From Wujia chipingensis (lineage in GTDB: Bacteria; Bacillota; Clostridia; Lachnospirales; Lachnospiraceae), in contig NZ_CP060632.1 of the NCBI RefSeq assembly GCF_014337155.1, positions 2,878,918-2,942,917 of the forward strand: a stretch of DNA of 64,000 nucleotides. Direction: 5' to 3'. Of the stretch, positions 48,151 through 57,894 are shown piece after piece. Every line of letters begins with the position of its first letter. Position 1 is the stretch's first letter. A program made the position numbers and the translations under genes. The notes below the pieces were generated by a model. It was not told where the DNA came from. It saw only the letters and a program-made list of their open reading frames with translations, and made no database searches.

Positions 48151-48956
48151 CAACATTTCAAGCTGCTTTTTATCAGTACGGATGGGAACGCTGTACACCG
48201 GCTCATCAGTTCGGGCCGGCTGCCAGAACCCACTATCTGTTTCATTATGTCATCTCCGGAACCGGACTTTTAATGGCGCAGGATCAAAAAGGAGAGACAA
48301 GAAATTATTCGATCAAAAGCGGACAGGGCTTTCTTCTGTATCCGGGACAGATCAGCACCTATATCGCAGATAAGACAAACCCATGGGAATATGCCTGGCT
48401 GGAATTTGATGGATTACGGGTAAAAGAAGCGCTGGACATTGCCGGTTTTTCAAAAGACCAGCCGATCTATCATGCCGTCTCAAAGGAATACCGGGAAATC
48501 ATGATGAACGAAATGCTCTATATTGCCAATCACCCAGATGAACCGCCTTTTCACCTGATCGGTCATTCCTATCTTTTTCTGGATGCACTCATCCGTTCCA
48601 CCTCCTCTACCCGGATGATAAAAACCGGTAAAATGAGCGATTACTATATAAAAGAAGCAATCAACTTCGTAGAGCAGAATTTTCCTTATGACATCTCTAT
48701 CGAAGATATAGCTGCCTGTTGCGGCATCAACCGCAGCTATCTGGGAAAGATATTTCACAACTCCATTGGCAAAACGCCACAGGAATTCCTGATACACTAT
48801 CGGATGTCCAAAGCAACAGAACTGCTGAAAATGACGAAATTATCAATTGCAGATATAGGAAATGCAGTCGGCTATCCAAACCAACTGCATTTCTCAAGAG
48901 CTTTTAAAAATATATATGGTGTCTCCCCCAAAAACTGGCGGGATCAGAATCACTAA
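48126..48956 (+). CDS. AraC-family regulator with cupin sensor domain
   Basis: 276 residues. N-terminal AraC cupin domain: HYVISGTGLLMAQD, KSGQGFLLYPGQI and NPWEYAWLEFDG. C-terminal HTH pair: ISIEDIAACCGINRSYLGKI and SIADIGNAVGYPNQLHFSRA, with FKNIYGVSPKNWR at the end. Regulators of this type control sugar use genes next to them; here the neighbouring target appears to be deleted (see the remnant at 48008-48150). AGGTGA precedes the ATG. Confidence 0.88.
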   Translation: MPEILSGISTFQAAFYQYGWERCTPAHQFGPAARTHYLFHYVISGTGLLMAQDQKGETRNYSIKSGQGFLLYPGQISTYIADKTNPWEYAWLEFDGLRVKEALDIAGFSKDQPIYHAVSKEYREIMMNEMLYIANHPDEPPFHLIGHSYLFLDALIRSTSSTRMIKTGKMSDYYIKEAINFVEQNFPYDISIEDIAACCGINRSYLGKIFHNSIGKTPQEFLIHYRMSKATELLKMTKLSIADIGNAVGYPNQLHFSRAFKNIYGVSPKNWRDQNH

Positions 48957-49002
48957 TATAGCATGAAACTCCGCAAGTCCGCATAACAGTTTTATTATTG
49001 TT

Positions 49003-50934
49003 CTAAAGTTTGACGTATTTTGCAATGGTAGCGGTTACTTCTTCCATGTCAAATGGTTTTGAAATATGACCATTCATACCAGAATCCACGGAAGCCTTGA
49101 CATCCTCCGCAAACGCATTTGCGGACAAGGCAATAATCGGAATCGAACTTGCGTCCGGTCGTTCCTTCTCCATGGCCCGGATCGTTTTCGCAGCCTGATG
49201 TCCGTCCATGTTCGGCATCATAATATCCATCAAAATAATATCGTAAGTGCCTCGCGGATGATTTTTGAATCGTTCGACCGCTTCCTTTCCATCGGATGCC
49301 CGTGTCACAACCATGCCTGCATCCTCCAGCATCACCGTAGCAAGCTCGGCATTCAGATCATTATCCTCTGCCATAAGAACATTGACCCCTGTCAAATCAC
49401 GATACACCGGTTCTTCTTGCTTTTGATGAATATCCTGCTCTGTCAACTCCAGCGGAATCTCCACTGTGAAAGTAGTTCCAATGCCCTTTTTGCTTTCCAC
49501 ATCAATTTTTCCACCCATCATGTGAACATATTCCTTTGTAATGGCCATTCCAAGTCCGGTACCTTTATATTGTGTTCTGGCACCGCTATCATCTTCTTGC
49601 GAAAATGGTTTAAATAGTTTTTTCTGAAACCCTTCACTCATCCCAATACCGTTATCTTTCACAATATAACGGACTATCATATGCTTGTCATCCTCTCCCG
49701 GATGACTGCTGATATCCAGGGTGACCATTCCACCATCCTTTGTGAATTTCACAGCATTACCGAGAAGATTCGTCAGAACTTCCCGAATACGTGCAGCATC
49801 TGCAAGAACATAGGGATTCTTTGGTCTTTCACGGTATACTTCAAACTTCAAATCTCTGTTATAAAGAAGACCTTTCATGATTGCCAGAACATTATCTGTC
49901 AGTTTGGTAATATCCACCGGTTCAGGAGAAAACACTGCTTTTCCGCTTTCAATACGACTGAGATCGAGAACATCATTCAACAACGAAAGCAGATGATTTG
50001 AGCTTTCCCGTACCTTTTCCAGACTTCCATGAATATCTGCAACAACATTCTGGTGCAATGCAATATTGGTAAATCCAATGATGGCATTCATTGGTGTTCG
50101 GATATCATGGCTCATGTTAAGTAAAAATGTAGATTTTGCCTGATTGGCAGCATCTGCTTTCTCCGCAGCCTCCAGCAATAATTGCTTTTGCTTCCGTTCT
50201 TCTTCCTTACTTTTCTGGTATATAAAATAGGTACTCAAACAGATCATCATCAACACCAATCCGACAATCGTGCCACAGATTACGGAAATTTTGTTTGTTT
50301 TCACTACCATGCCATACGCAGACTGCATATCCATTTCCATACAAAATGCACCTACAATATCTCCCGTTCCATCCAGATTTGAACGTACCGGATAACAAGC
50401 CGTGAAAATCGGTCCCCAGGTTGTGTCCACAATATCTTGGGAATACACGTTTTCTCCAGAGAGAGCCCTTTCAATATAGGGAACCATTTCATCCTCTATA
50501 TAATCCCCAGGATGTCTTACATCCCCGGCATCCGGATCCAAACCGTCCACTACATAGATCAGTTTTCCCTCTTCATCTCTCGTAGCAATGTAAATATATC
50601 TTGTAGAATTCAATGTCCGGATCTCATTGAGGTAGCAGGAAATATCCTTATAAAACTGTGTTTCTTCATCTGAACGATCCTTGATTTGTGAAAAATCTTC
50701 CCCTCCAATTTTTCCATCCACCAGTTTATGGACTGCATCTGCACTTGCTCGATCACGGGAGATTTCTGTTTCCAGTGCGGTCTTGGTATAGGCGCTTTGC
50801 AGAATAAATGTGTACGCAGCTATGGCCAGAATGATAGCCAGTCCCATAAGAACAAAGATCTTTCCTGATATTTTTTGTTTTACAAACCTTTTGTTTTTCT
50901 TCAAATGTATCCCTTCTTTTATTTTCTTCTCCAT
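49003..50934 (-). CDS. Membrane hybrid histidine kinase with extracytoplasmic sensor and receiver
   Basis: 643 residues from ATG 50932-50934 (GGAG upstream). Basic start, membrane helix ([19 protein letters not shown]), a periplasm-facing Cache-type sensor (about 45-205, with [20 protein letters not shown]), second helix near 215-240, kinase helix with His in [19 protein letters not shown], ATPase boxes [18 protein letters not shown] and GTGLGM, and a receiver domain with D in [10 protein letters not shown] and SKPFD. No output domain. It senses an external ligand and passes phosphate to an unlinked protein. The kinase and receiver parts resemble the soluble hybrid kinase at 34.5 kb. Confidence 0.9.
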   Translation of the reverse strand: MEKKIKEGIHLKKNKRFVKQKISGKIFVLMGLAIILAIAAYTFILQSAYTKTALETEISRDRASADAVHKLVDGKIGGEDFSQIKDRSDEETQFYKDISCYLNEIRTLNSTRYIYIATRDEEGKLIYVVDGLDPDAGDVRHPGDYIEDEMVPYIERALSGENVYSQDIVDTTWGPIFTACYPVRSNLDGTGDIVGAFCMEMDMQSAYGMVVKTNKISVICGTIVGLVLMMICLSTYFIYQKSKEEERKQKQLLLEAAEKADAANQAKSTFLLNMSHDIRTPMNAIIGFTNIALHQNVVADIHGSLEKVRESSNHLLSLLNDVLDLSRIESGKAVFSPEPVDITKLTDNVLAIMKGLLYNRDLKFEVYRERPKNPYVLADAARIREVLTNLLGNAVKFTKDGGMVTLDISSHPGEDDKHMIVRYIVKDNGIGMSEGFQKKLFKPFSQEDDSGARTQYKGTGLGMAITKEYVHMMGGKIDVESKKGIGTTFTVEIPLELTEQDIHQKQEEPVYRDLTGVNVLMAEDNDLNAELATVMLEDAGMVVTRASDGKEAVERFKNHPRGTYDIILMDIMMPNMDGHQAAKTIRAMEKERPDASSIPIIALSANAFAEDVKASVDSGMNGHISKPFDMEEVTATIAKYVKL

Positions 50935-50991
50935 ACAACTCCACCCTTTCAGAAATGCACACCTGAACATGGCTTTTCCAATATCTTGGTT

Positions 50992-51020
50992 ATAATACTA
51001 CGCGACATTTTCCGTTGCAA
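50992..51020 (-). promoter_or_regulatory. Promoter of the membrane hybrid kinase
   Basis: Minus-strand -35 TTGCAA (51015-51020), 17-base spacer, -10 TATTAT (50992-50997), 58 bases before the start codon. 51021-51223 contains no convincing gene. Confidence 0.65.
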
Positions 51021-51223
51021 CAGATTTTTTACATTTCTGCTTGCTGTCGATATACATTCATGATAACGATGGATATCATTAAACTTCTTCGTGGATGCCC
51101 ACTCGTCAAGCATATATACAATTTCATCCAATTTATTGCTCCTTCCGACAGCTATGTATTGGAAAAGGACAAAAAACACCGCCATGTTGTTTACACATAG
51201 CGATGTTCTTTTTAACATTCCTA

Positions 51224-51631
51224 TTATTCAGTTGTTGTATCAATCAGCTTACTATTACGAAGGAACCCATTTAATACGGACTCAAATGCACCTAACTTCT
51301 GCACCTCATCTAACAAAAGATAATACATCCCATCCCCTTCTATCTGTGGCATTAACCAGTTAAGAAATTTGGAAGGATCTATTTTTCGGTCTTCTTTTTC
51401 GTTATCGAGAATAATAGGGTTTTCTCCTATTTTTACTAAATCCTGTGCTGTATCAAAAGCAAATTTAATAATATGATCTTCTGGTATATTTTCACTTTTC
51501 AAATGATTATAAAACAATGTATTTAACAGATACGATTTTCCACATCTTCGTATTCCGGTAATTACTTTAATAAATCCATTGTGTTTTCTAACAATAAGTC
51601 GCTCTAGATATACATCTCTATTTATTTCCAT
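51224..51631 (-). pseudogene. AAA ATPase (DUF4143 type), N-terminal third only
   Basis: 135 residues from ATG 51629-51631 (GGAGG six bases upstream). P-loop KVITGIRRCGKSYLLNTLFY and Walker B YYLLLDEVQKLGAFESVLNG are intact, as in the AAA_14/DUF4143 family (normally about 400-450 residues). The frame leaves the family after NGFLRN and stops within ten codons, so two thirds are missing. Likely non-functional. Confidence 0.8.
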
Positions 51632-51673
51632 CGCAACCTCCATTTAATATTTTTGCCGTATGCGGCACTTTTA

Positions 51674-51832
51674 TTAAATTAACTCTTTCCAGTAATTTCC
51701 TCCGCCATTTCCTTCTTTTCGAACCTGTCGGAAATTCCGACAGGTTGAAATTTCGTCTAATTCACCCTCCTCATAAATATGCTTAATATGTTCTACTACA
51801 TTTGTTCGAGAAGTTTGGAATAATTCTGTCAT
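51674..51832 (-). pseudogene. RhuM-family fragment
   Basis: The minus strand reads EQQMTELFQTSRTNVVEHIK, then HIYEEGELDE and ISTCRNFRQVRKEGNGGG before a stop at 51674. This is the conserved N-terminal DNA-binding stretch of RhuM/virulence-type proteins (QMAELFQTSR.. pattern), normally followed by about 250 residues. A perfect inverted repeat (AACCTGTCGGAA, 51722-51746) arises from its codons. Confidence 0.7.
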
Positions 51833-52032
51833 CTGCTGTTCAACTGTTTTCGTATTTCCTTTTGTTCATCATCACTCAATGTATCCATAAAAATGCAATA
51901 CTCGTTTGAATAACCACCAACAAATATCATTCCCGGCATTTCAATCTGTTCAGGATTGAGAATCCACAAAACCTCTTTACCATGAAAATCTTTTACATAT
52001 CTTAATTTTTGCCCTTTATACTTCACTACCAT
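51829..52032 (-). CDS. Small protein of unknown function
   Basis: 67 residues: KYKGQKLRYVKDFHGKEVLW, a beta-rich middle (PGMIFVGGYSNEYCIF) and an acidic helical end. Its stop overlaps the RhuM fragment as ATGA. No family recognised. It may be a genuine small gene or the end of a deleted one; the ribosome binding site is poor. Confidence 0.4.
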   Translation of the reverse strand: MVVKYKGQKLRYVKDFHGKEVLWILNPEQIEMPGMIFVGGYSNEYCIFMDTLSDDEQKEIRKQLNSR

Positions 52033-52259
52033 TATAATATAACCTCTAACTAGAAAATCAGAATCTATAAATCTTCTATCAATATAGCTTCATTTATATC
52101 TTTTACTTTATTTACGGCGTGCTCAAATATTTAGTTTATATTAACATTCGTGCACGTGAAAGTGCAAAGAGCATTTTTACACCCTTGGCGCAAAACACAA
52201 AAAGTTACACCATTCCAGCGGACATAATTTCGAATAGTCGGATTGACAATCGATTATTT
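52033..52259. other. Intergenic joint at the recombinase break, no gene seen
   Basis: AT-rich DNA with stop codons in all frames. It lies between the recombinase fragment and the small gene and probably contains old deletion joints. Confidence 0.35.
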
Positions 52260-52709
52260 CTATGTTAACAACATCAACAACAAGAAACGAAGTTTACTAC
52301 CGTACGGTCTATGACTCAAGCGGCCTACTCGTTTTTTTATTGTTACGATATCGTATAAATACCATTTTCCATCTGCATCACCGAAGTCCTGCATTCTCTG
52401 AAGGGATGATAATACATCCGCTGCGTTTCTTCCAAATCTGGAAAGCTTAAATACAAGGACATAAGACACTTCATCTTTTCCTGATTTGATATCGTCCATC
52501 ATTTGATTAAAGGCAATTCTTCCCTCTATTAACTTACCGGATTTTCCTGCATCCTCATACTCACCAGCAATTTCATACTCATTATAATCACAAAAGGCTT
52601 TCATTTTTGTTTTCTGTGCATCTAGAGAATAGCCGTCTATCTGCATGGTTGTGGAAACGCGGGTATATAAATAAACTCTGATTTTTTCTTTCTTCAATTT
52701 ACATATCAC
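52260..52709 (-). pseudogene. Large serine recombinase, catalytic N-terminus only
   Basis: About 110 residues match the resolvase domain: RVYLYTRVSTTMQIDGYSLD with catalytic S19, then YEDAGKSGKLIEGRIAFNQM and VLVFKLSRFGRNAADVLSSL. Homology ends after RMQDFG; the last 35 residues (YDIVTIKKRVGRLSHR..) are unrelated read-through. Zinc-ribbon and coiled-coil domains are missing, so it cannot integrate DNA. Starts are GTG 52707-52709 or, better placed after GGAGG, TTG 52695-52697. The site lies in the end of the KilA-N gene. Confidence 0.82.
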
Positions 52710-53556
52710 CTCCCGGAAGCGCCGAAACCGCTGACAAATTAATACTGGCTAATGTATCCATCTGCTTAATTGCCAAATTTCTAAGCAATACAAGTCTTTC
52801 TGATTGAGATTTTCCCTGTTCAATTAAAATTGCATTATAGCTCTCCATATTTGCCAATACCAATAACTGATTTAAATCTGCATCATCACGCACATTACCC
52901 TTTTTACTTGGATTGTTATTTTTCCATTGCTTTGCAGTTTGTCCAAATAAAGCAACATTTAAAAGATCTGCTTCACTGGCATATGTATAGGCAATCTGTT
53001 CCGGTGTTAGCTCTGGTGGAATCAAATTTTCCTTCACCGCATCCGTGTGAATATGGTAGTTCACCTTTGATAAAGCCCTGTTCAAGTTCCAGTCCAATGA
53101 AAATCGACTATTTTCATCTTGTTTTAACCTGCGGTAATCTTTCATAATATACAGTTGAAATTCCGGAGAAATCCATGTAGCAAATGCCATTGCAATATCG
53201 CTATGTGCATAAGTTCCTCCACCATATCTGCCTGCTTTTGACACTATTCCAATAGCATTGGTCTGTTCAATCCATTTGGTTGGCGTCATAACAAACCTGT
53301 TTAATCCTGCCTCACTTCTAACCGCCTCGAATTGCACACGGTTAAAATCTGGATTATGAAGTTCTTCCCAAACAGCCAAAAACTCAACTGTATTTCTGTT
53401 TCGCATCCAGTTCTGAATGACAAATCTGGGATCATTATCATTTCTGTATTTTGCGATATCTGTCAACGAAATGTATTCATTTTCAAAATCCTTGGTGTAA
53501 ATTCCAATATCGATACCCTTTGCATGAATAATTTCTCTAACTATTTTATTTGCCAT
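52699..53556 (-). CDS. KilA-N domain protein
   Basis: 285 residues. KilA-N DNA-binding domain (about 15-120): YISLTDIAKYRNDNDPRFVI, NWMRNRNTVEFLAVWEELHN and GRYGGGTYAHSDIAMAFATW. The C-terminal half is helical (EQIAYTYASEADLLNVALFG). Phage-type protein that binds DNA; in chromosomal mobile elements its role is unclear. It lies between the XRE regulator and the recombinase, in the order of a prophage or integrative element. Confidence 0.9.
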   Translation of the reverse strand: MANKIVREIIHAKGIDIGIYTKDFENEYISLTDIAKYRNDNDPRFVIQNWMRNRNTVEFLAVWEELHNPDFNRVQFEAVRSEAGLNRFVMTPTKWIEQTNAIGIVSKAGRYGGGTYAHSDIAMAFATWISPEFQLYIMKDYRRLKQDENSRFSLDWNLNRALSKVNYHIHTDAVKENLIPPELTPEQIAYTYASEADLLNVALFGQTAKQWKNNNPSKKGNVRDDADLNQLLVLANMESYNAILIEQGKSQSERLVLLRNLAIKQMDTLASINLSAVSALPGGDM

Positions 53557-53558
53557 CT

Positions 53559-53924
53559 CTATTCCCCCACAATGCTTTCCATTTGCTCCAGTTTCTGCAA
53601 TGCCTTCATATATGCCATCAATCTTTTATACTGTTCGTCTCCAAGGCTATGAATCTGCTTTAATATCTTAATATCCGACCTGGTCACTTCATAATCCTTA
53701 TCTGTATCTTTATACTCCGGATCAATTCCTTTTCCCGTTAAAAGCTGTTCCGGTGTAATATCCAATGCGTCACATATGGATAATAAACAGTCTGCCTTTG
53801 GATTTGTCTTTTTCTTTTTCCAGTCACTGATGTTACTTGTTGCAATCCCGGTTCTTCTCGACAGTTCCAACTGGCTCATGTTCTTCTGCTCCATTATGTA
53901 AAAAATTCTTTCACTGATAATCAT
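53559..53924 (-). CDS. XRE-family repressor-like regulator
   Basis: 121 residues from ATG 53922-53924 with GGAGG 7 bases upstream. HTH: MEQKNMSQLELSRRTGIATS, NISDWKKKKTNPKADCLLSI. The C-terminal part is a charged helix region for dimerisation. It is directly upstream of the KilA-N gene and probably sets immunity or lysogeny control of the degraded element. Confidence 0.88.
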   Translation of the reverse strand: MIISERIFYIMEQKNMSQLELSRRTGIATSNISDWKKKKTNPKADCLLSICDALDITPEQLLTGKGIDPEYKDTDKDYEVTRSDIKILKQIHSLGDEQYKRLMAYMKALQKLEQMESIVGE

Positions 53925-53948
53925 GTGTGTTCCTCCGTTATATTTCAT

Positions 53949-54299
53949 ATCCGTATTTATTGATTTCTTTTCCGTTTATACGGCTATTCTATCATGCCAC
54001 AGCATTTCTTTCAATAGGAATGATAATACTTCTAAATTTCTCAATATTTTCTGTTTTATATAATTCCTTGTACAACTGTTTTATTCTCTTCATGCGAAGA
54101 TAATTATCAGGATTACCTCACGAAAATATCTCTCTCAGCACATATCTAATCTGGATCTAAAATCTCTCAAGAATCTAAAAAATATCAAGACATAATAATT
54201 GAATAAGAAAAAACAGTAACATAAGAGCTAGATATATGTATACAGGTATACAAAGAAGTATTAGAATTGTGTATGTAAGTAACCTGTATGAGAGCATAA
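53949..54299. other. 350-base AT-rich spacer
   Basis: Holds the promoter region of the XRE regulator and, near 54236-54255, the dyad GTATAC-AG-GTATAC. A similar GGTATAC word recurs at 55247, upstream of the next gene. No coding frame or RNA family is visible. Confidence 0.4.
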
Positions 54300-54302
54300 A
54301 AA

Positions 54303-54332
54303 TACCTTCTGATTGTTATCAACCAGAAGGTA
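54303..54332 (-). terminator. Terminator of the 54 kb surface protein
   Basis: Stem TACCTTCTG / CAGAAGGTA (54303-54311, 54324-54332), followed on the minus strand by TTTTATG. Confidence 0.75.
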
Positions 54333-54339
54333 CTGTGTA

Positions 54340-55047
54340 TTAGTCAATGTCTTCCTTTGCTCCACAGCTACAAACTCTTCTATGATGTGTAATTGTCTCT
54401 GTAGTTGGATCTGTGTAATGTGGATAAAGTGCGTAACTGAAGCAACCAGTTTCATCCTGATGAGCTTCCATTACTACTGGATCTTCACACCAGAAACCAC
54501 ATTCACATAATTCACCAGGAATTTCCTCACCAGGGTGTTCGATAGTTTCGGTCCATTCCTTAGTAGTCCACTGATGCTGGTGCTCTGTGGTAGGAGCTTC
54601 AGTTGGAGCCTCTGTAGGAGCTTCTGTAGCTGGCTGCTGTGGCTGTGGCTTATAGTCATTCTTAGGAGCTTCTGTAGTCTTTTCTGTATTATGCTTAGGA
54701 GCCTCAGTGGTCTTTTCCTCTGTAGTAGGAGCATTTACTCCACCAGAGATTGGTCTCTCTGTGGTTGCTTCTTTCTTCTTTGAAGGCTTCTTAGCTTCTG
54801 TGGTAGCTGTTTCTTTCTTTTTAGTTGTTGCAACTTCTGTGGTTGCCTTAGCTTCCTGCTCAGTAGTTGTAACCTCAACCATGTTTGTGCTACCATCATC
54901 ATTGTTCTTATTGTAAAGAATAATTCCAGTAGTAATACCAGCCAAAAGAATGATGACTGTAAGTACTGTGATAATAATGATGTTTCTCTTCTTTGTATTG
55001 ATCTGATATGTGATCTTGTTGTCTGTGTTACTTTTCTTTTTTTGCAT
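54340..55047 (-). CDS. Membrane-anchored Thr/Glu/Pro-rich surface protein with C-terminal Cys/His module
   Basis: 235 residues. A basic N-terminus of 20 residues, a membrane helix (NIIIITVLTVIILLAGITTG, 22-41), a stalk with many TTE, TEAP and KKK repeats (to about 155), and a module of 80 residues that starts HQHQW, continues LCECGFWCEDP, has HQDETGC in the middle and ends VCSCGAKED. Architecture is the same as for the 14.6 kb protein: helix, stalk, H-x-W..C-x-C..H..C..C-x-C-G. Probably exposed outside the cell. AAAGG precedes the ATG. Function unknown. Confidence 0.75.
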   Translation of the reverse strand: MQKKKSNTDNKITYQINTKKRNIIIITVLTVIILLAGITTGIILYNKNNDDGSTNMVEVTTTEQEAKATTEVATTKKKETATTEAKKPSKKKEATTERPISGGVNAPTTEEKTTEAPKHNTEKTTEAPKNDYKPQPQQPATEAPTEAPTEAPTTEHQHQWTTKEWTETIEHPGEEIPGELCECGFWCEDPVVMEAHQDETGCFSYALYPHYTDPTTETITHHRRVCSCGAKEDID

Positions 55048-55210
55048 TTGTAATCACCTTTCCCTTATTATTTTCTCATAAGTGTATAGGATTTCACAAA
55101 ATTTATTGTCTTGCTTTCTCTGACATTATTTTTTGCAGATTGATTTTTTGCTTTCATATATTGCAATTTTACCTAACTGAAAAATAATTTTTTATGCTGT
55201 CCTATATTTT

Positions 55211-55239
55211 ATTATAAACTTATCATTTTTAGCTGTAAA
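55211..55239 (-). promoter_or_regulatory. Promoter of the 54 kb surface protein
   Basis: Minus-strand -35 TTTACA (55234-55239), 17-base spacer, -10 TATAAT (55211-55216). The leader is about 155 bases, AT-rich, without obvious fold. The spacing is ideal, so expression may be strong. Confidence 0.7.
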
Positions 55240-55293
55240 CAATTAAGGTATACAAATATACATATTTTTTAACGTTTTTAAGGTTGACTGCCG

Positions 55294-55830
55294 CTAGCCT
55301 ACGGCGCCGCAGTCAACAACTTCTTTAAAGTTTTCCATATCTGTTATCATAGGTACACAAAGTATAGTAATTCTATCAAGTGCAATCAATCCTTGTCCTT
55401 TACTTAGCTTTGTATTGACACATGGTAAATCAACACCTGTTCCAAATGTTGCAGATAATATATTTGACTGTGCATTTCCTAATAATACTTTTGTCAGATT
55501 ACTTCTTGTGGTGGAATTTATATTTTCTGTTCCTGCTGATTGTAAAACTATCATCATATGAATATTACTCTGCCTTGCTAATACTGAAATATTTTTCACT
55601 ACACGTTCTAATTCTTCTTTCTGCTTTTTATCAAGACTTGCCTGCAATGAAATATATTCTTCAATTACCACAAGCATAGGTTTATATCCTATATCGACCG
55701 CTAATGTTTTCGGATTCTTGTCTAGCTCTGGTTGTAATTTTTTCATCCTCAGATTCATCTCAGCTTCCACAGATTTCAACTTTACCAATATATCATCTAT
55801 TTCATAACTGTAATCAGTGCCGTATATTTT
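55294..55830 (-). pseudogene. FtsK/SpoIIIE-type (conjugation coupling) ATPase, C-terminal fragment
   Basis: About 178 codons. YSYEIDDILVKLKSVEAEMN at the start and KPMLVVIEEYISLQASLDKK (Walker B region), then NISVLARQSNIHMMIVLQSA match the C-terminal ATPase half of Tn916-type FtsK/TcpA proteins. A TAA lies at 55831-55833 and the P-loop half is absent. Beyond it, in another frame, a hydrophobic scrap (AVILLKYGGIKKY) remains. Debris of a conjugative element. Confidence 0.8.
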
Positions 55831-55951
55831 TTAATACCACCATATTTAAGTAATATGACTGCAATAATGATTGCTTCACCTATCAATGCATTCGAGAACC
55901 CGATTCAACTGTTGGCTTACATCGATTTCCATTCCTTTTATTTCTTATTTC

Positions 55952-56101
55952 CTATGCCTTATCAAAAATATCTTCAGACACAATCGCCGGATGATGATTT
56001 TTAATATAGTATTTATCTTCCTGCCCCATGTTTTGAAGTCTACGCTTTGATATAGCATCTCTTTCCTTGCGGATACGTCTGATATTTTCTCCGACTGTCA
56101 T
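55952..56101 (-). pseudogene. Chimeric micro-gene: XRE start joined to a serine-recombinase piece
   Basis: 49 residues with good GGAGG before the ATG at 56099-56101. It begins MTVGENIRRIRKERD, the first helix of an XRE regulator, and continues GQEDKYYIKNHHPAIVSEDI, FDKA, which is the conserved stretch of large serine recombinases just before their zinc ribbon. The joint near residue 16-24 shows a deletion that fused two element genes in frame. Confidence 0.6.
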
Positions 56102-56141
56102 TGAGATTTCCTCCTAATACAACAAATACATATTGTACATC

Positions 56142-56366
56142 TCATAATACTCTTTTTCTCGCATTTCCACTTCTCCACTTAATTAGATGCTCCTCATTTC
56201 TGTCCTTTATGCTCTCACCAAATGCCTTTGCAGTAAAATCATCGCAGCAGTCATACCGGTGTATGGATGTACCATGTTCCCGTATCTCCGAAACAAAAAG
56301 AGCAGTCGGGAATAGTTCTTCCGTAAATCTGCTCTTATACATCAGTTCTTCTGTCGTCTCAGGCAA
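56142..56366 (-). pseudogene. Unidentified truncated frame
   Basis: About 74 residues (ETTEELMYKSRFTEELFPTA, then FVSEIREHGTSIHRYDCCDD). No ribosome binding site; the frame is cut at the border with the STAND gene fragment. Composition looks like genuine protein but the family is not recognised. Confidence 0.35.
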
Positions 56367-57857
56367 ATGAACTTCATAGATAATTTTAATGTCACTGCGA
56401 CACAGGACAGTTTTCTGTCAGTAGTATTAAAATACCGCTGTCAGATTTTATTTACGACCAGAAGTAATCTGAATGAATACTGTACTTTTCAATTAAAAGA
56501 AATAAAGGATATAAACATTCTTTTCCAACTGACATCTGCATTTTATTCAGAAGCAGACAAGTATCGTTCGACCGTCGAAAAAATCATAGAGACCGTACAC
56601 TATCATACTTTTGCTGTAGAACTGGCTGCAAAACTTTTGGAAAATGGAATTTCAACTCCAGGTCAGTTATTAGCAAAACTTCAGGAAGAAAGAGCATCTC
56701 TCGATAATGAAGATAAAATTAAGATAATCAAGGATGGTCAAAGCAGTAAAGCCACTTATTATAGTCATATCCATACTCTATTTTCACTATATGCTTTATC
56801 CCGAAAACAGCAGGATATCATGTGCAATTTGTGTTTTCTTCCTTACACTGGTATTTCTGCCCGCATATTCGCCAAATGGCTGGAACTGCCTACCTTAAAT
56901 GAAATTAACGACTTGATTGAAACTGGTTTTGTGCAGACAACTACACGTCACACAATCTCCCTGCATCCTATGATTAAGGAAATTGCCCTTTCAGAGACAA
57001 AACCATCTGTAAGTAGCTGTCACATATTACTGGATTCTTTACAGAAAATATGTTTAATGCATGGAATTGAAGTCGATTATTACAAGAAGCTGTTTCAGAC
57101 AGCAGGAAACATCATAGAATTGATTGAAAAAGATGATATACCAAAATATCTACTTTTTCTGGAAAATGTTTTTCCATATATGGATAATTATAATTACCAG
57201 AAAGGTATGAAAGAAATCATTCAGGAATTAAAAAATTTTTTGAAGCCTAAAGACATTGGCACCGATTCTGACCGGGCATTGTTACTGGATTTTCAGGCTA
57301 CTCTTGAAATCAAGCCAGAAAAAGCAATAAAACTGGAAAAGGATGCACTTGCCCAGATAGAAAATATCACTGCTGACAATGCTCGCCTTGTTTCCAACCT
57401 TCATGCCAATCTCGGTGGACTTTACCGCATGAACGGTCATCCCGATCTTGCAAGAGAACACATGGAAAAAAGTATCTCACTGCTTGACCAATTTAACCTG
57501 CTTCATATAAATGACAGCATACCTCAGATTGCCAATTATGCAATGTTCCTGACAGAACAGCAGGAACCCGAAAGAGGCATCTCTGAATTGCAAAAATTAT
57601 CCGGCATCATCAAGGAATACCATTCCGATGACTGTCTGGATTATGCCAAAGTACAGGAAACCCTTGGAACCATTTATCTGATGACTGCCAATCTTCCGCA
57701 AGCCAAAACACATTTTAAAAGAGCTTTCAAAATATATGAAAAGATCTGGGCTGATGAACCAGAAATGATTGAAGCAAAATATCAGGAAATTCAGGAGTTA
57801 TATCCACAGATTGGATTTTGCATTGGAAAAAATCTATCCGGTCTTTTAACAAAATAA
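56367..57857 (+). pseudogene. STAND/NB-ARC-type ATPase with TPR repeats, N-terminally truncated
   Basis: 496 residues. It begins FIDNFNVTATQDSFLSVVLK and CQILFTTRSNL, which are the Walker B and sensor 1 strands of an NB-ARC domain; the P-loop part and any N-terminal effector are gone and there is no ribosome binding site. Winged helix (about 130-210) and TPR-like helices (about 300-470: LVSNLHANLGGLYRMNGHPD, ETLGTIYLMTANLPQAKTHF) are intact. STAND proteins with TPRs sense phage or signals. This half could be made only by unusual initiation. Confidence 0.72.
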
Positions 57858-57866
57858 GCATAATTT

Positions 57867-57889
57867 ACGGCGGGCAACTTGCCCGCCGT
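57867..57889. terminator. Bidirectional terminator
   Basis: Perfect 9-pair GC-rich stem ACGGCGGGC / GCCCGCCGT with loop AACTT between the convergent STAND fragment and the ABC operon. Confidence 0.8.
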
Positions 57890-57894
57890 TATAT

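Noticed and set aside
50949..51218. 89-codon minus-strand frame upstream of the membrane hybrid kinase
   Set aside because: It overlaps the kinase start and contains the kinase promoter (TTGCAA-17-TATTAT); no ribosome binding site.
51722..51746. 12-base perfect inverted repeat as an independent regulatory element
   Set aside because: It falls inside the RhuM coding remnant and follows from the codons of the conserved TCRNFRQV stretch.
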